Source: Allium sativum | Taxonomy: Eukaryota; Streptophyta; Magnoliopsida; Asparagales; Amaryllidaceae | DNA: 64,000 nt | Assembly: GCA_030737875.1 (NCBI GenBank) | Contig: CM060912.1 | Coordinates: 210,813,231 to 210,877,230, forward strand | Direction: 5' to 3' | Shown: one piece after another, positions 32,677-44,119 of the stretch | Layout of the letters: every line of letters begins with the position of its first letter | How positions within the stretch are numbered: the stretch's first letter is position 1 | The notes under the pieces: model-generated | Told to the model about the DNA's origin: nothing | Databases searched by the model: none | Seen by the model: the letters and a program-made list of their open reading frames with translations, nothing else | Program-made: the position numbers and the translations under genes

Positions 32677-34328
32677 TGTGACAACCCCAAACCCCGATAA
32701 GACGGTGCAAGGGTAATCTTTCGAATATAACACATAAACAGAAAATAACATGACAGAAATAAATAAATAAATACACCAGATAATGTACAAATAATACACT
32801 GGATAAATATAATCATCAGAGTTACACAGTATATAGGATCATACTTAGTACAAAATACAGTTCAGCTATACATAAATGTCTACATCGGAAAAGAAAACAT
32901 AATATGTACAACAGGAGCTGAACAGCATAAAAAGAGATAAATGGTAGAATCCATCTTCAGCTCCAGTTATCCAGAAAGAGCCTGATAAAACCCGAATACA
33001 AGGCTACCCGTGTAGAAATAGATGCACCCGTGTAGAAATAGAGGCACCCGAGTTTGCAAGTGAAACAAACTACGAGTCAGTCATGGGACTGGTATGGGAA
33101 ATCTACTTAACACATTTATCAATATGGTTAATCACAGGACCACGCCACTTTCGCGGAACGGGTATACTCCATTGGATTGCCAGTGCTTTAAAACAAACAA
33201 ATTTTTTAAACATCGCAATGCTTTATATAAAAATGAAGCCATTATAAGACTCAGTTCCCATCACACAATGCAACACAAACCGAAGGATAGAGTTTTACCT
33301 TATAATGGCCAAAATATGCTTGATACGAGAAAAACAAATCATTTGATATTATTTCTAGTGTATATATGTTTCAAAAACAATTTCAATCATAACTATCAAT
33401 CATAAACGGCATGGGTACCATATATCATGTCGCCATATATATATACAATCAAAACCGCACGGTGTCGTATTTGGAAATTGGATTTCCATCATGAACCAAG
33501 GCAAAAGATAGTCCTCACCGCTTCGAGACAATCTAGCCTACCATGTCTCAGGAACAGCCGCAACTGCACCTTGGATCGTTAGGGCCGGTCCACCGATGTG
33601 GATTAAAATGCCTGAACACTGCGTCTCCCCGCCCTTTGGGGCGTAAGTGAGCCCAATGACTCCATCGGTCCCGAATCGACCGATATATCCGATGCGCCTC
33701 GCAACAGCAACAACCACACAGGTGAAAATAATATAAATTTCAGGGCTGGTAGGTCACTGACACCACCCTAGCTAGAAAGAGACGCATGTCCTCCCTGAGG
33801 TCCTCTCCCGTTTCTGGTTCATACCGGGGTGTGAGGCTCGCGAATTCACGTTATACACAAAGCTACGCCACACATGCCGTGCTTTGATCATCAACCACAA
33901 GACTTTGCTTTTCAACAGAAGCCTTGATCATCTGCCACTTAGGCATGCTACATAGGCAATTCACTCCATGCGACTGATTTCTATCGATATATAACCTCTG
34001 AGCTCGTACGTCTCAGAGAAGGGCGTTAAGCAAGAGAATAAATTCTCCGCCGCCAAACAGATATATATTTAATAGAGATCAATCAGCACGGAACAAAATC
34101 CAATGTCAAACACACAGTCCATTTACACGTTCGTTCTGGGTCTGAACGAAACCGGAGGCACTCAATACCTCGCACATCCGCACAATCAACAAGTACGTCC
34201 AGACGGCTACTACTTCAACCCCTTCAAGGTAGCTACTCCCATCATGAGCATCAGTCGCACCCCTCCATTCGACGTGAAGATCATCGGTCTTGCACCGTCT
34301 TCATATCTTCGACTTTCACTCGTAGATC

Positions 34329-34370
34329 AATTATTTGAAATGAGAATTAACTCGGCCTTTTCAAATAATT
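34329..34370 (-). promoter_or_regulatory. Covarying LTR hairpin, Element 3 version (LTR-A)
   Basis: AATTATTTGAAA (34329-34340) and TTTCAAATAATT (34359-34370) are perfectly complementary over 12 bp; the loop can add GAG/CTC. LTR-B keeps it at 55450-55491. The stem sequence differs at most positions from the Element 1 and 2 stems while the pairing is complete. Confidence 0.8.
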
Positions 34371-34610
34371 CACGTATATTTAGAATTTCAAATCAATTCA
34401 TTTCAATGGTTAAATTATTCGATATCACTAATTCAGTTCTTTAATGTAATTTTCACGCCAAACACATTCAACCATCAAATATCACCTAAACCGAGCAAAT
34501 TCAGTTTATTTCCATTCCATATCGTTTATAATATTTTATCACGATTTATCGCTATTTTTATTTATTTAAAAATAGCCAATTCATTCAAAACAACGCTTCA
34601 GGCCATAACG

Positions 34611-35100
34611 CGGCCGTGGCGCTGTTTTACTTCAGATTTGATTTACACATATCTGAAAATATAACCGTTGGATCTTCACAAATTTTATATCATTAGAAAG
34701 ATCTTTTCAAAACGAATCCAACGGTTTCAGTTTTGGGAAAATCCGATGGTCGGATCTCCCGCACTAATCGTTTGAAGTTACGATTTCAAAATACGAACTA
34801 CAGCGTCGTTATTCAATTTAATTTAATTATATTTATATATATATATATATATAATCGATTTTGGCGTTGTTTTTCTTCAAATTTGAATTAAACATTCCAG
34901 ACAATCCAACCGTTGGATCTTCACACAGTGGGTGTCGTTGGAAATATATTTCCAAGGCGAACCCAACGGTTTCGGTTTCGGGAAAATCCGATGGTCGGAT
35001 CTCCCACACTAATGGTTTGAAATCACGGTTTCAAAACACGAACTGCAACTTCGTTATTCGATTTATTTTATTTATATTTATATTTATATATATATATATA
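34611..35100 (-). repeat. Direct duplication of about 240 bp in LTR-A
   Basis: Two adjacent diverged units, each with a TTGGATCTTCACA motif, a GAAAATCCGATGGTCGGATC motif and an AT-dinucleotide run at the end. LTR-B carries both units at about 55630-56090. The unit is a variant of the degenerate module of about 130 bp seen in Element 1. Confidence 0.7.
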
Positions 35101-36566
35101 AATATAATTCTTTCTTCGATTTCAAAACTATATTCTCTTCTTATATTTGATAAAAATGATATTTTTATCCAACAGATATTTATTTCAACACATCACTATT
35201 TTTAACACTTCATATTTCGCATAAAAATGATATTTTTAGCGAACCCAAATATCTCTCAACGCATGACTATTTTATTTAGTTCATAAACATGTCAAAAATA
35301 ATATTCCTACCAAACAAATATTTATTTCAACACTTGTGTATTTTTAGCGAGTCGTTCACATGATAAAAATGATATTTTTATCATTAAAAATATTTATTCA
35401 ACATATGAATATTTTTAACACTTCACATTCACAATAAAAATGTAGATTTTATTGGTCAATCTATATATTCAACACATGAACGTTTTCGACTTCACACATA
35501 CGATAAAAAATATGATTTTTATCGTTCAAGTCCTTTATTCAACACATGAATATTTTCAATAGTTTATTAATATAATAAAAATGTGATTTTTATTGTAAAA
35601 CAATTTATTTTAAAACACGATTATTTTATATATAGTCTATACATGAGGTAAAAATGTTATTTTTGGTGTTAAAACAATTTATTTAAAATACTAATATTTT
35701 ATATAGTCTATATATAATAAAAATGTGTTTTTTATCTTTCAAATAATTTATTCAACACATGAACTTCATTCAACACATGAATTTCTACTCAACACATGAA
35801 TTTCTATTCAACATACGAATATAGTTTCAACACATGAAAATAATTCTAACACACGAATATTATTGAAAATTTCGGCTGCATAACGGCAGGGTAGCTAAAA
35901 CCGGCACCGTCCCTAGTACGGCTCCTCGCTCTACCTTAAAACCTCGTGGTTTTTGACAATGGGGATTTTCAATATCTAGTTCGCACGCAGGCGAATTTTC
36001 CCATATACTAATCCTATTGGGATTTCAATCACAACCAATCATTTCAATTCAACCATTCATGATATTCACCAAATTTCACATCAACCAATATCACAACCAA
36101 TATATCGTCCACGGTCTATGGACGAGGGGAGTATATATATATATATATTCCTATATAAATATATTTCAATTCACTTCAATTATCATTTTAATTTATTTCA
36201 ACACATATATCAATTTTACAACGCATATATAACTTATACATCGAACATACAACTTATACAATGCTTATACATGAGGTGTACAACGCTTATATAACTCATA
36301 CTTCGACTATATAATTTATACATCGTTGTTTTCCATATCGTTTATAAATTAGAAATCTCACATTGGTTTCCACTCCACCAAAAATAGCAGAAGGCTCAGA
36401 AAAATATGCGGTCTCTTCTAGGATGTAGAAGACGTCCACACGAGTCCACTGTCTCTTGTTTCACTCAATTTCGACCACAAACCAAAAAGATATGATTTTT
36501 ATAGTGAAATCAAAATCTGTAGCGTGTAGAAGTGCTATAGACTATAGAATAAAATACAGGCCGTTA

Positions 36567-36966
36567 CCTCTCTGATTTGTTCAAAACTAGGTTTCAACTT
36601 TTCTCGAAATCCGTGTAGCGGTTGCTTGATCAGATTTCACCATGGGGTAGGGCCTGGAGAGGCGCACGTACGCCAGGGAGGGGGTCCAGTTCGGTGGCTC
36701 CAGGCGCTGCCGGCGGCGGTTGAAAGGCTCCGACTTTGGAGGCCTGAATCCCGTGATTCACTTGACGAGAGGGGGTGCAACGACCATGGATTTGAAGCTT
36801 GAGGGGAGCTCTTCAAAAACCCTAACTAGGTCGAAGGCTATCGATGCGTGTCGGAGGAGAAAACGAGGAGAGAAGGGAAGAACCCCTTTCCGTCGTCGCG
36901 TAGTAGAAGATCGGGGAGAGAGAAAGTCGTTTGGGCCAATGATATTTTTCCATTTATTTATATATT
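36567..36966 (-). promoter_or_regulatory. Presumed promoter and first exon, Element 3 LTR-A
   Basis: On the minus strand an AT-rich TATA-like string (ATATATAAATAAATGG, plus-strand 36951-36966) is followed by a pyrimidine-rich, GC-richer block with several ATGs and then the donor match CAGAG|GTAACGG at 36567. The equivalent in LTR-B spans about 57611-58012. This is a plausible RNA polymerase II promoter and leader exon; start and splicing are inferred. Open frames on the plus strand through this block are not credible genes. Confidence 0.45.
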
Positions 36967-38522
36967 TTTAAATTTTGAAAATACCCTCTTTCACACACGA
37001 ACCCCAATTCAGACCCAAGGACTGTCGTCCCTAGCTAAATACCCCCATTCTGAACACAATGGGATATGTTTCGTAGGCCCATTCGACTGTTTCAGTCAGT
37101 TTTTCTTCAAATTAAAATATAAAACATTCAATATTTGATTTGAACGTACATTTCAATTTGCCGGGGCCACATACTGATTCTAAAAATTCTAGAAAAATAA
37201 ATCTAGCTATGTCTTGACGATATGGTCCCAACAAAACTAGTTTCGTTGAATTCTAAGACCGTTTGAAAAATGGCCCTTTTCTGGTCGATCCAATTTAATA
37301 GAAATCGACCAAACACATTTTCCTTTGCCACGCTCACATACTAGCTTCAAAAATTATGAAATTTGAAACCTAGCGATAATTCCACATCCCAGATCCAACA
37401 AAAGTGGTTTCATCGAATTCCGAGGTCGTTTGCAAAATGTCTATTTTCAAGGGCTATATATTCTATAGCGACCTTTCTGAAAATTCATTTGGCCATAACT
37501 TTTTACTCCCGCTATGAAACTTCTATTTTTCAGATTCGTTAGAAAGATATTCACTAACAGATTTAAATATTTTTGGTTTCACTAAAATCCGTTTTATTTT
37601 GCACCCGGTACAGTCAGTCAAAGTTTGAATTGAAATTTTGAAACTACCGCGCCATTTCAGGCCTTGTTTATAATTCAAAGTAATTATATTTATTTTCAAA
37701 CTTCGATTCAAACATACTTTTCGTCATTGTTATTTAAAATATTTATTTTAAATACTTAAAATTCATTATTTTAGACAAATTAAATTTTTTAAAACTGGAT
37801 CAAATTTTCCAGGTTGTTACAATCTCCCCCACTTAAAACTTTTCGTCCCCGAAAAGGAACAAAGTCGAAAGTGGTTTGATTAGCCAACTCTACTTTCAAT
37901 CTGGCTTCCATTCTTCAACTTTTCAGTTTCTAAGAATTTTCAAATTCTCCAAAAATTTGGCTAACACCCTAAATTTTCGAAAAATTTCGCCATAACCTCC
38001 TTTGTACGGGGGAGTTCGGGATATTTCAAATAGCCTCCCATGGCCCTCACCAGTCCAAAAGAAAAAGAAAAAGCCAAGCGGCTAGCCAATCGGCTCATAA
38101 AATCATCAAATCCCAAGAAATACAATAAACGTGTACCTATATGTCGGGCAAACAATTTTATTCCTTTGCTTAGCTGTTTATCCATAACCTGTTCACACAT
38201 ATATAATGTACATGCATATATTGCTATCAATTTCTAAATCAGTTCAATATTTGATCAATTGCATATAATTCATTCTTCGTTCTCTTATTGATTAAATTAA
38301 CTATCATTCTAATAATTCAATTAATCAAATCCACAATCACACAACACAACCAACAATCAATTTGTTTTTAACTTTTCAAAAATATACCAAATAATCAATA
38401 TACTCCTTTGAAATCATTCAGACTATATAATTAAGAAGTTAACATGCATGAAAGGAAAACAACAGCAAAGTAGAGAACAAAACGGTAATGCAAAGATATG
38501 GTAAAGGTACCTTGCACCAGAG

Positions 38523-39353
38523 TCAATCAGAGATATCCACCTTGCACTTAGGATAGTCTTTCTTAATGCTTTCCTCTGTTTCCCAAGTACAATCTCGCGG
38601 ATCTCCACTCCATTGCACTTGCTGATTACACTTTAAACATACGACTGCTTTAACCTTTTTCTGATCGACTCTAGGCTTCTTTCTGGCCCCAGACGTCGTA
38701 CTGGCCTCAGGCTGTGTACTTGTCTCTGGGCTATCAGTTTCGGATTTCCTTTTACTGCTAGTGCTGACTTCCTCTTCGTCGACAAAAAGGCCTCGCTTAT
38801 CTAGATCTTCATACTGATAAGCCATGTAAATCATTTCAGAAAAAGGAAGCTTCACATGGCCCATCACACTATTTTGGTACTTCCTTTGAAGACCATTAAT
38901 AAACCTCAAATTCTTCCTCTTTGGATCTTGAATTAGATGCGGGGCAAAATGAGAAAGTTCATTGAATTTCTTATGATATTCCGGAATGGTCATATCTCCT
39001 TGTATTAGATAATAAAATTCATCACATAACCGCTAAGTTGCTTCTGGAGGAATAAATTTTTCACTGAAAATCTCTTTGAATCTATCCCAGGTGATATCAC
39101 CGTATGGATTATCCTTAACAATCGAATCCCACCAGAACAAAGCTTCGTCTTTGAGTGCCCAAGATGCCAGTAATCTTTTCTGGTCATCCCTCAGCTTTAA
39201 ACCTTCAAAGATTTTCTCAGCAGAACGAATCCAAGCTTGTGTTTTAATAATAGATTCTTCGCCCAAGAATGGTACTCCACCCATATTTCTATATTTCTTA
39301 AGTAGAGCTTCAACACCAGGCTCCAACCTACCTCTTCTACTTCTGCCACTCAT
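38523..39353 (-). pseudogene. Retrotransposon Gag, one in-frame stop (copy 1)
   Basis: A 277-codon minus-strand frame starting with MSGRSRRGRLEP at 39353. It would make the capsid-forming Gag of a Ty3/gypsy element, which assembles the cytoplasmic particle that packages element RNA. The centre (about residues 60-105) has the typical W-rich retrotransposon gag signature: FWWDSIVKDN, then WDRFKEIFSEKFIPP. A second conserved part has YHKKFNELSHFAP. The C-terminus is lysine-rich and ends with CLKC, the first half of a zinc knuckle whose second half is missing. A TAG at 39033-39035 replaces a glutamate codon present in copy 2, so the frame is broken after 106 residues. Retroelement Gag is a firm call; activity is unlikely for this copy. 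Confidence 0.85.
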
Positions 39354-39480
39354 TTTTCAATGTCTGCAAATAGCAGACAAAGTGTTAGGCCAATAGAAAA
39401 GGTAATTTTTAAAACATAGAGACATATACTTGAATGTAAATGTGTCTATTGAGGTGTATTTCATTCTGCTATACTCATAC

Positions 39481-39539
39481 TAGGATATTACTGATCCTAT
39501 CTGTAATGAGTTATTCGTCTAATAACACTACTGGTTCTA
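39481..39539 (-). ncRNA. Tandem leader stem-loops (Element 3, internal 1)
   Basis: Plus-strand view: TAGGAT (39481-39486), loop ATTACTG, ATCCTA (39494-39499), perfect; and AATAAC (39521-39526), loop ACTACTG, GTTCTA (39534-39539), with two mismatched positions. The second is perfect in internal region 2, so this copy has decayed. Located 53-123 nt downstream of the primer site on the transcribed strand. Confidence 0.7.
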
Positions 39540-39591
39540 TTTCTGATGAATTCGTTAATATGTTATATTCCAGAACTAAGCTTAACCAAAG

Positions 39592-39604
39592 CTCTGATAC
39601 CACG
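39592..39604 (-). promoter_or_regulatory. Primer binding site of Element 3, internal 1
   Basis: GCTCTGATACCAC is the complement of GTGGTATCAGAGC, a perfect 12-base match to the usual initiator Met-tRNA primer site, two bases from LTR-B. Confidence 0.9.
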
Positions 39605-39606
39605 TT

Positions 39607-41056
39607 TGTGACGTTACCGTGAAATCCGGTATGCTTTGCAACCATCCCTTCATCCTCCAGTACAGCAGGTAAAACCCACCGTGGCTCACAATGGTCCCCC
39701 AGTACCACTTGTTTTACGGCCAGCCTCTCGACTGTCAGCACACAGCAACCAACCCCCGCAAGGGACATGTGGGGGTAAGAGCCCACTGTTCGCCACCAAA
39801 CCACATGGTGAGAACCCCCCATCATGACTACAACAAGGACTGGTATGAGAAATCTACTTAACACATTTTTCAATATGGCTAATCACAGGACCACACCACT
39901 TTTTCGGAACGGGTTTACTCCATTGGATTGCCAGTTCTTTAAAACAAACAAATTTTTTAAACATCGAAATGCTTTTTATAAAAATGAAGCCATTATAAGA
40001 CTCAGTTCCCATCACACAATGCAACACAAACCGGAGGATAGAGTTTTACCTTATAATGGCCAAAATATGCTTGATACGAGCAAAACAAATCATTTGATAT
40101 TATTGCTAGTGTATATATGTTTCAAAAACAATTTCAATCATAACTATCAATCATAGACGGCATGGGTACCATATATCATGTCGTCATAAATATATATATA
40201 CAATCAAAACCACACGGTGTCGTATTTGGAAATTGGATTTCCATCATGAACCGAGGCAAAAGATAGTCCCCACCGCTTTGAGACAATCTAGCCTACCATG
40301 TCTCAGGAGCAGCCGCAACTGCACCTTGGATCGTCAGGGCCGGTCCACCGATGTGGATTAAAATGCCTGAACACTGCGTCTCCCCGCCCTTTGGGGCGTA
40401 AGTGAGCCCAATGACTCCATCGGTCCCGGATCGACCGATATATCTGAGGCGCCTCGCAACAACAACAACCACACAGGTGAAAATAATATAAATGTCAGGG
40501 CTGGTAGGTCACTGACACCACCCTAGCTAGAAAGAGACGCATGTCCTCCCTGAGGTCCTCTCCCGTTTCTGGTTCATACCGGGGTGTGAGGCTCGCGAAT
40601 TCACGTTATACACAAAGCTACGCCACACATGCCGTGCTTTGATCATCAACCACAAGACTTTGCTTTTCAACAGAAGCCTTGATCATCTGCCACTTTGGCA
40701 TGCCACACAGGCAATTCACTCCATGCGACTGATTTCTATCGATATATAACCTCTGAGCTCGTACGTCTCAGAGAAGGGCGTTAAGCAAGAGAATAAATTC
40801 TCCACCGCCAAACAGATATATATTTAATAGAGATCAACCAGCACAGAACAAAATCCAATGTCAGACACACAGTCCATTTACACGTTCGTTCTGGGTCTGA
40901 AAGAAACTGGAGGCGCTCAATACCTCGCACATCCGCACAATCAACAAGTACGTCCGGACGGCTACTACTTCAACCCCTTCAAGGTAGCTACTCCCATTAT
41001 GAGCATCAGTAGCACCCCCCCATTCGATGTGAAGATCATCGGTCTTGCACCGTCTA
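39607..41056 (-). repeat. Element 3 LTR-B, distal part left of Element 4
   Basis: Begins TGTGACGTTACC. The first 230 bases or so (39607-39835) are shared with LTR-C but not with LTR-A; afterwards it follows LTR-A. It is interrupted after CACCGTCTA by Element 4 and resumes at 55418 with GTCTTCATATC; intact LTR-A reads CACCGTCTTCATATC at 34299-34313. Confidence 0.9.
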
Positions 41057-42633
41057 TGTAACGACATGGATTTTGCCCGACCTTAGTCGATCGCAAAATC
41101 GAACAAGACCGTTCAAAACTCGCATACGTTAACTTTGGGAATACAAAACATCAGAACAACAACAGCAGACTTTTATTTCATTATAATAATGTTACATCAG
41201 AGTACAGAATATATCAGAGTACATTGAAATAAAATTACAGCGGAAGATAAACTACAAAAGATTTAATACATTAAATAAAATACAGTAAACAGCGGAAGAC
41301 TACTAAGCTCTGGACACAGCTTTAGGCTTCGATCCAGGATCCTGCCAAAAGAATAGATATCTGCAAAAAGCTACTCGACTGCCCGTGTGGAAAAGAGGGC
41401 ACCCGAGTTTGCAAAGTGAAACAAACTACGAGTCAGTCATGGGACTGGTGTGAGAATTCTAAACTAACATAACTAATAAGACAAATCCAAGGACCACGCC
41501 ACTTTCGCGGAACGGGTTTATTCCTATGGATTTCCAGTGCATAAACCAAAGTAAATCGAGAAATAACACAATGTCTTTTTGGAAAAATGAAACCATTATA
41601 AGACCCAGGTCCCATCACACAATGCAACGCACACCAGAGGATAGGGTTTTACCTTATAATGGTCAAAAGATGCTAAATACGTGAAAACGATATTATTATT
41701 ATTAGTGTGTATATATAGGTATATATATAATATACATTTAAATCATAATGTATCAATCATAGACGGCATAGTACCCCATCCTACTATGTCGCCATACTAG
41801 TTCTACAATCAAAACCGCAAGGTCGTATTGGAATTTGGATTCCATCATGAGTCGAGGCTAGGGGCAAGCTCCTCTCCGATTCGAGACACTCTAGCAAATG
41901 CCTCAGGATCCCCCGCAGTGAACCCTTGGATCTTCAGGGCCGGTCCCCGCCTATGGGCAGTGGATTAGTTATGCCTGAACACACGCTTCCCGGTCCCTTT
42001 GGACCTATAGTATGACCACCAACGGCCTATAAAAATAACGAGGCGCCTCAAAATCCATCATCCACATAAGTTAAATGTCAGGGCTGGTAGGTCACTGACA
42101 CCACTCTAGCTAGAAAGAAATGTGTGCACTCCCTGCAGTCCGTATCCCGTTTTTGACTCATACCGGGGTGTGAGGCTCGCGAAGTCACGCTATACACAAA
42201 GCTACGCCTAAACAGGTCGTGCTTTGATCATCAACCACAAGGCCTGCTTTTCAACAAAAGCCTTGATCAATGCATCTTAGCATGCCACATTGTCAGTCCA
42301 TACTATACCATTAATTTCTACCAATATATAACCTCTAAGCTCGTACGTCTCAGAGAAGGGTGTTAACCACCAAACAGATATATATTAAGAGAGATCAACG
42401 AATGTAGTATAAAGGACTACAACGTCAGACATACATTCCATTTATAAACTTATGCTCTGGGTCTGAGCGAAAGTCAAATCCGTACAAATCAACACTACGT
42501 CTGAACGGCCACCACTGAAGCCCTTTCAAGGTAGCTACTTTTCTCATGGGTCTCAGTAGCAACACATCCATTCGATGCGAAGATCGTCGGTCTTCAATCA
42601 CCATCTTTAAATCTTCGACTTAGAATGTCGTAT

Positions 42634-42675
42634 AATCATTTGAAATGAGATTGAACTCGGTCTTTTCAAATGATT
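42634..42675 (-). promoter_or_regulatory. Covarying LTR hairpin, Element 4 version
   Basis: AATCATTTGAAA (42634-42645) and TTTCAAATGATT (42664-42675) pair perfectly over 12 bp. Compared with Element 3 the T-A pair at stem position 4 is C-G here, a compensatory change. In the other LTR (49998-50039) one arm reads AATTATTTGAAA, leaving a single mismatch. Confidence 0.8.
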
Positions 42676-43199
42676 CTCGCATATATATATATAATATAAA
42701 ATCACTTCATATCGTTATTAATATTTAATAACGACCTATCGCTACTTTTATTTATATAAAAACAGCCTAAATTAATTTAACGACGCTTCGGGTCAATGGG
42801 CGACCCTGGCGCTGTTTGCAACCAAATTTGATTTACACACAACTTGAAATCTAACCGTTGGATTTTGACGAAATCTATATCGTTGGAAATATTTTCCCAA
42901 AGCGGTCCTAACGGTTCCTGTTTTGGGAAAAATCCGACCGTCGGGTCTTTCGGTATAACCGTTTAAAGTTACGATTGTCGATACGCGAACTACCGCGCGT
43001 GTTTCGTTTAAATTTAATATATATATATATATATATATAAATCGTTTTACTATTTCAATTATAAAAGTCTATTCTTTTTATCGCGTCTAAAATGACGATA
43101 AAATATTTCTTGTTTTATTTTACTACCTTTCTTATTTTATTTACTCTAATTGTAACTAAATTATGCTTTATATATCCTTTTAATTTATTTTCTATTTAT

Positions 43200-44100
43200 C
43201 TACCTAAATGTAAATAAATGTTTTTTTTATATTCTTTTCCTTATTTATTTACCTAAATGTAAATAAACATTTCTCTACTTCTTTTATCTTATTTATTTAC
43301 ATTATTTATAAATAAATGTTTCTAATTCCTTTTCTTATTTATTTACACTATTTGTAAATAAATGTTTACCACTATATTTATTTACACTAATTATAAATAA
43401 ATGTACCTTTTCCTTTTATCTTATTTATTTACATAAGAAAATGTAAATAAATATTATTCACAAAATTATTCTTTTAATCCCTTTTATTTACATAAGAAAA
43501 TGTAAATAATCCTTATTCACATATTTGTTCTTGTAATCTTAATCACATAGAAATGTGATTTTATTTACATTGTAAAACACATATATATATATATATATTT
43601 TTACTTACATTGAAAATGTACTTTTATTAAATCCTTTATTTACATTGAACAAATGTAAATGTCTTTATTTCTTTTCTTTACATTGAAAAGTGTAATTCTT
43701 AAATTCTTTTCTAATTACATTGAAAAATGTAGTTCTTTAATCCTTTTTCTAATATTTCTTTTTAACATAAAAAAGAATATCTTATGTTAATTCTTTTCTA
43801 ACATTTTCTGTTATTATTTTATTTACATAAGAAAATGTAAATAAATCCTATTTACATAAAAATGTAGTTTTTACCTTATAACCTTAATTACATAAAAATG
43901 TAATTTTATTGTTTATAATCCTAATTACATAAAAAAGTAATTTATATTTACAATGTAAAACGTATACTTTAATTACTTAATAAAAATGTAATTTTATTTA
44001 ATCTCTCATTTATCTAATGTAAATATATGTCTTACTTGCTCTATGTTTTATTTTATTTATACTAAATATTTTGAAGTAATATTAAATGTAAATTTAGACA
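43200..44100 (-). repeat. Array of palindromes around TTTAC..GTAAA
   Basis: Repeated small inverted repeats such as TTATTTAC / GTAAATAA with 4-8 nt loops (CTAAAT, ATAAGAAAAT and others), followed by variants ACATAAAAATGT. At least a dozen occur; the same array fills about 50560-51460 of the other LTR. Confidence 0.75.
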
Positions 44101-44119
44101 ATTAGAATATGCTTTAACC

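Larger units (their letters stand above)
32677..37821 (-). repeat. Element 3 LTR-A, 5145 bp
   Basis: Plus-strand text begins TGTGACAACCCC and ends AGGTTGTTACA. From about 33080 on it aligns closely with LTR-B and LTR-C (a few percent different), but its first 400 bases or so are unrelated to theirs. Contents: conserved distal block (33000-34320), hairpin (34329-34370), a duplicated unit of about 240 bp (34611-35100), a palindrome-rich stretch (35140-35860), GC-rich leader (36567-36950) and U3-like part. No gene. Confidence 0.85.
37822..39606 (-). mobile_element. Element 3 internal region 1, 1785 bp
   Basis: From its 3' end: polypurine tract complement (37822-37833), conserved block (about 37920-38110), AT-rich filler, gag (38523-39353), leader stem-loops (39481-39539) and primer complement (39592-39604). 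Just beyond gag on the minus strand another frame reads SLIDSGAR near 38510-38530, which resembles the aspartic protease active-site motif; nothing downstream continues it. This suggests that an ancestral pol was deleted just after the protease motif. Confidence 0.85.

Noticed and set aside
32677..32999. Separate insertion of an unrelated solo LTR or short element at the LTR-A tail
   Set aside because: I see no target duplication or second terminus near 33080; the sequence passes smoothly into the LTR-A body, so a recombinant tail is simpler. This is not fully excluded.
39076..39396. Plus-strand frames overlapping gag (also 60091-60432)
   Set aside because: Shadow frames of the minus-strand gag, without family resemblance.
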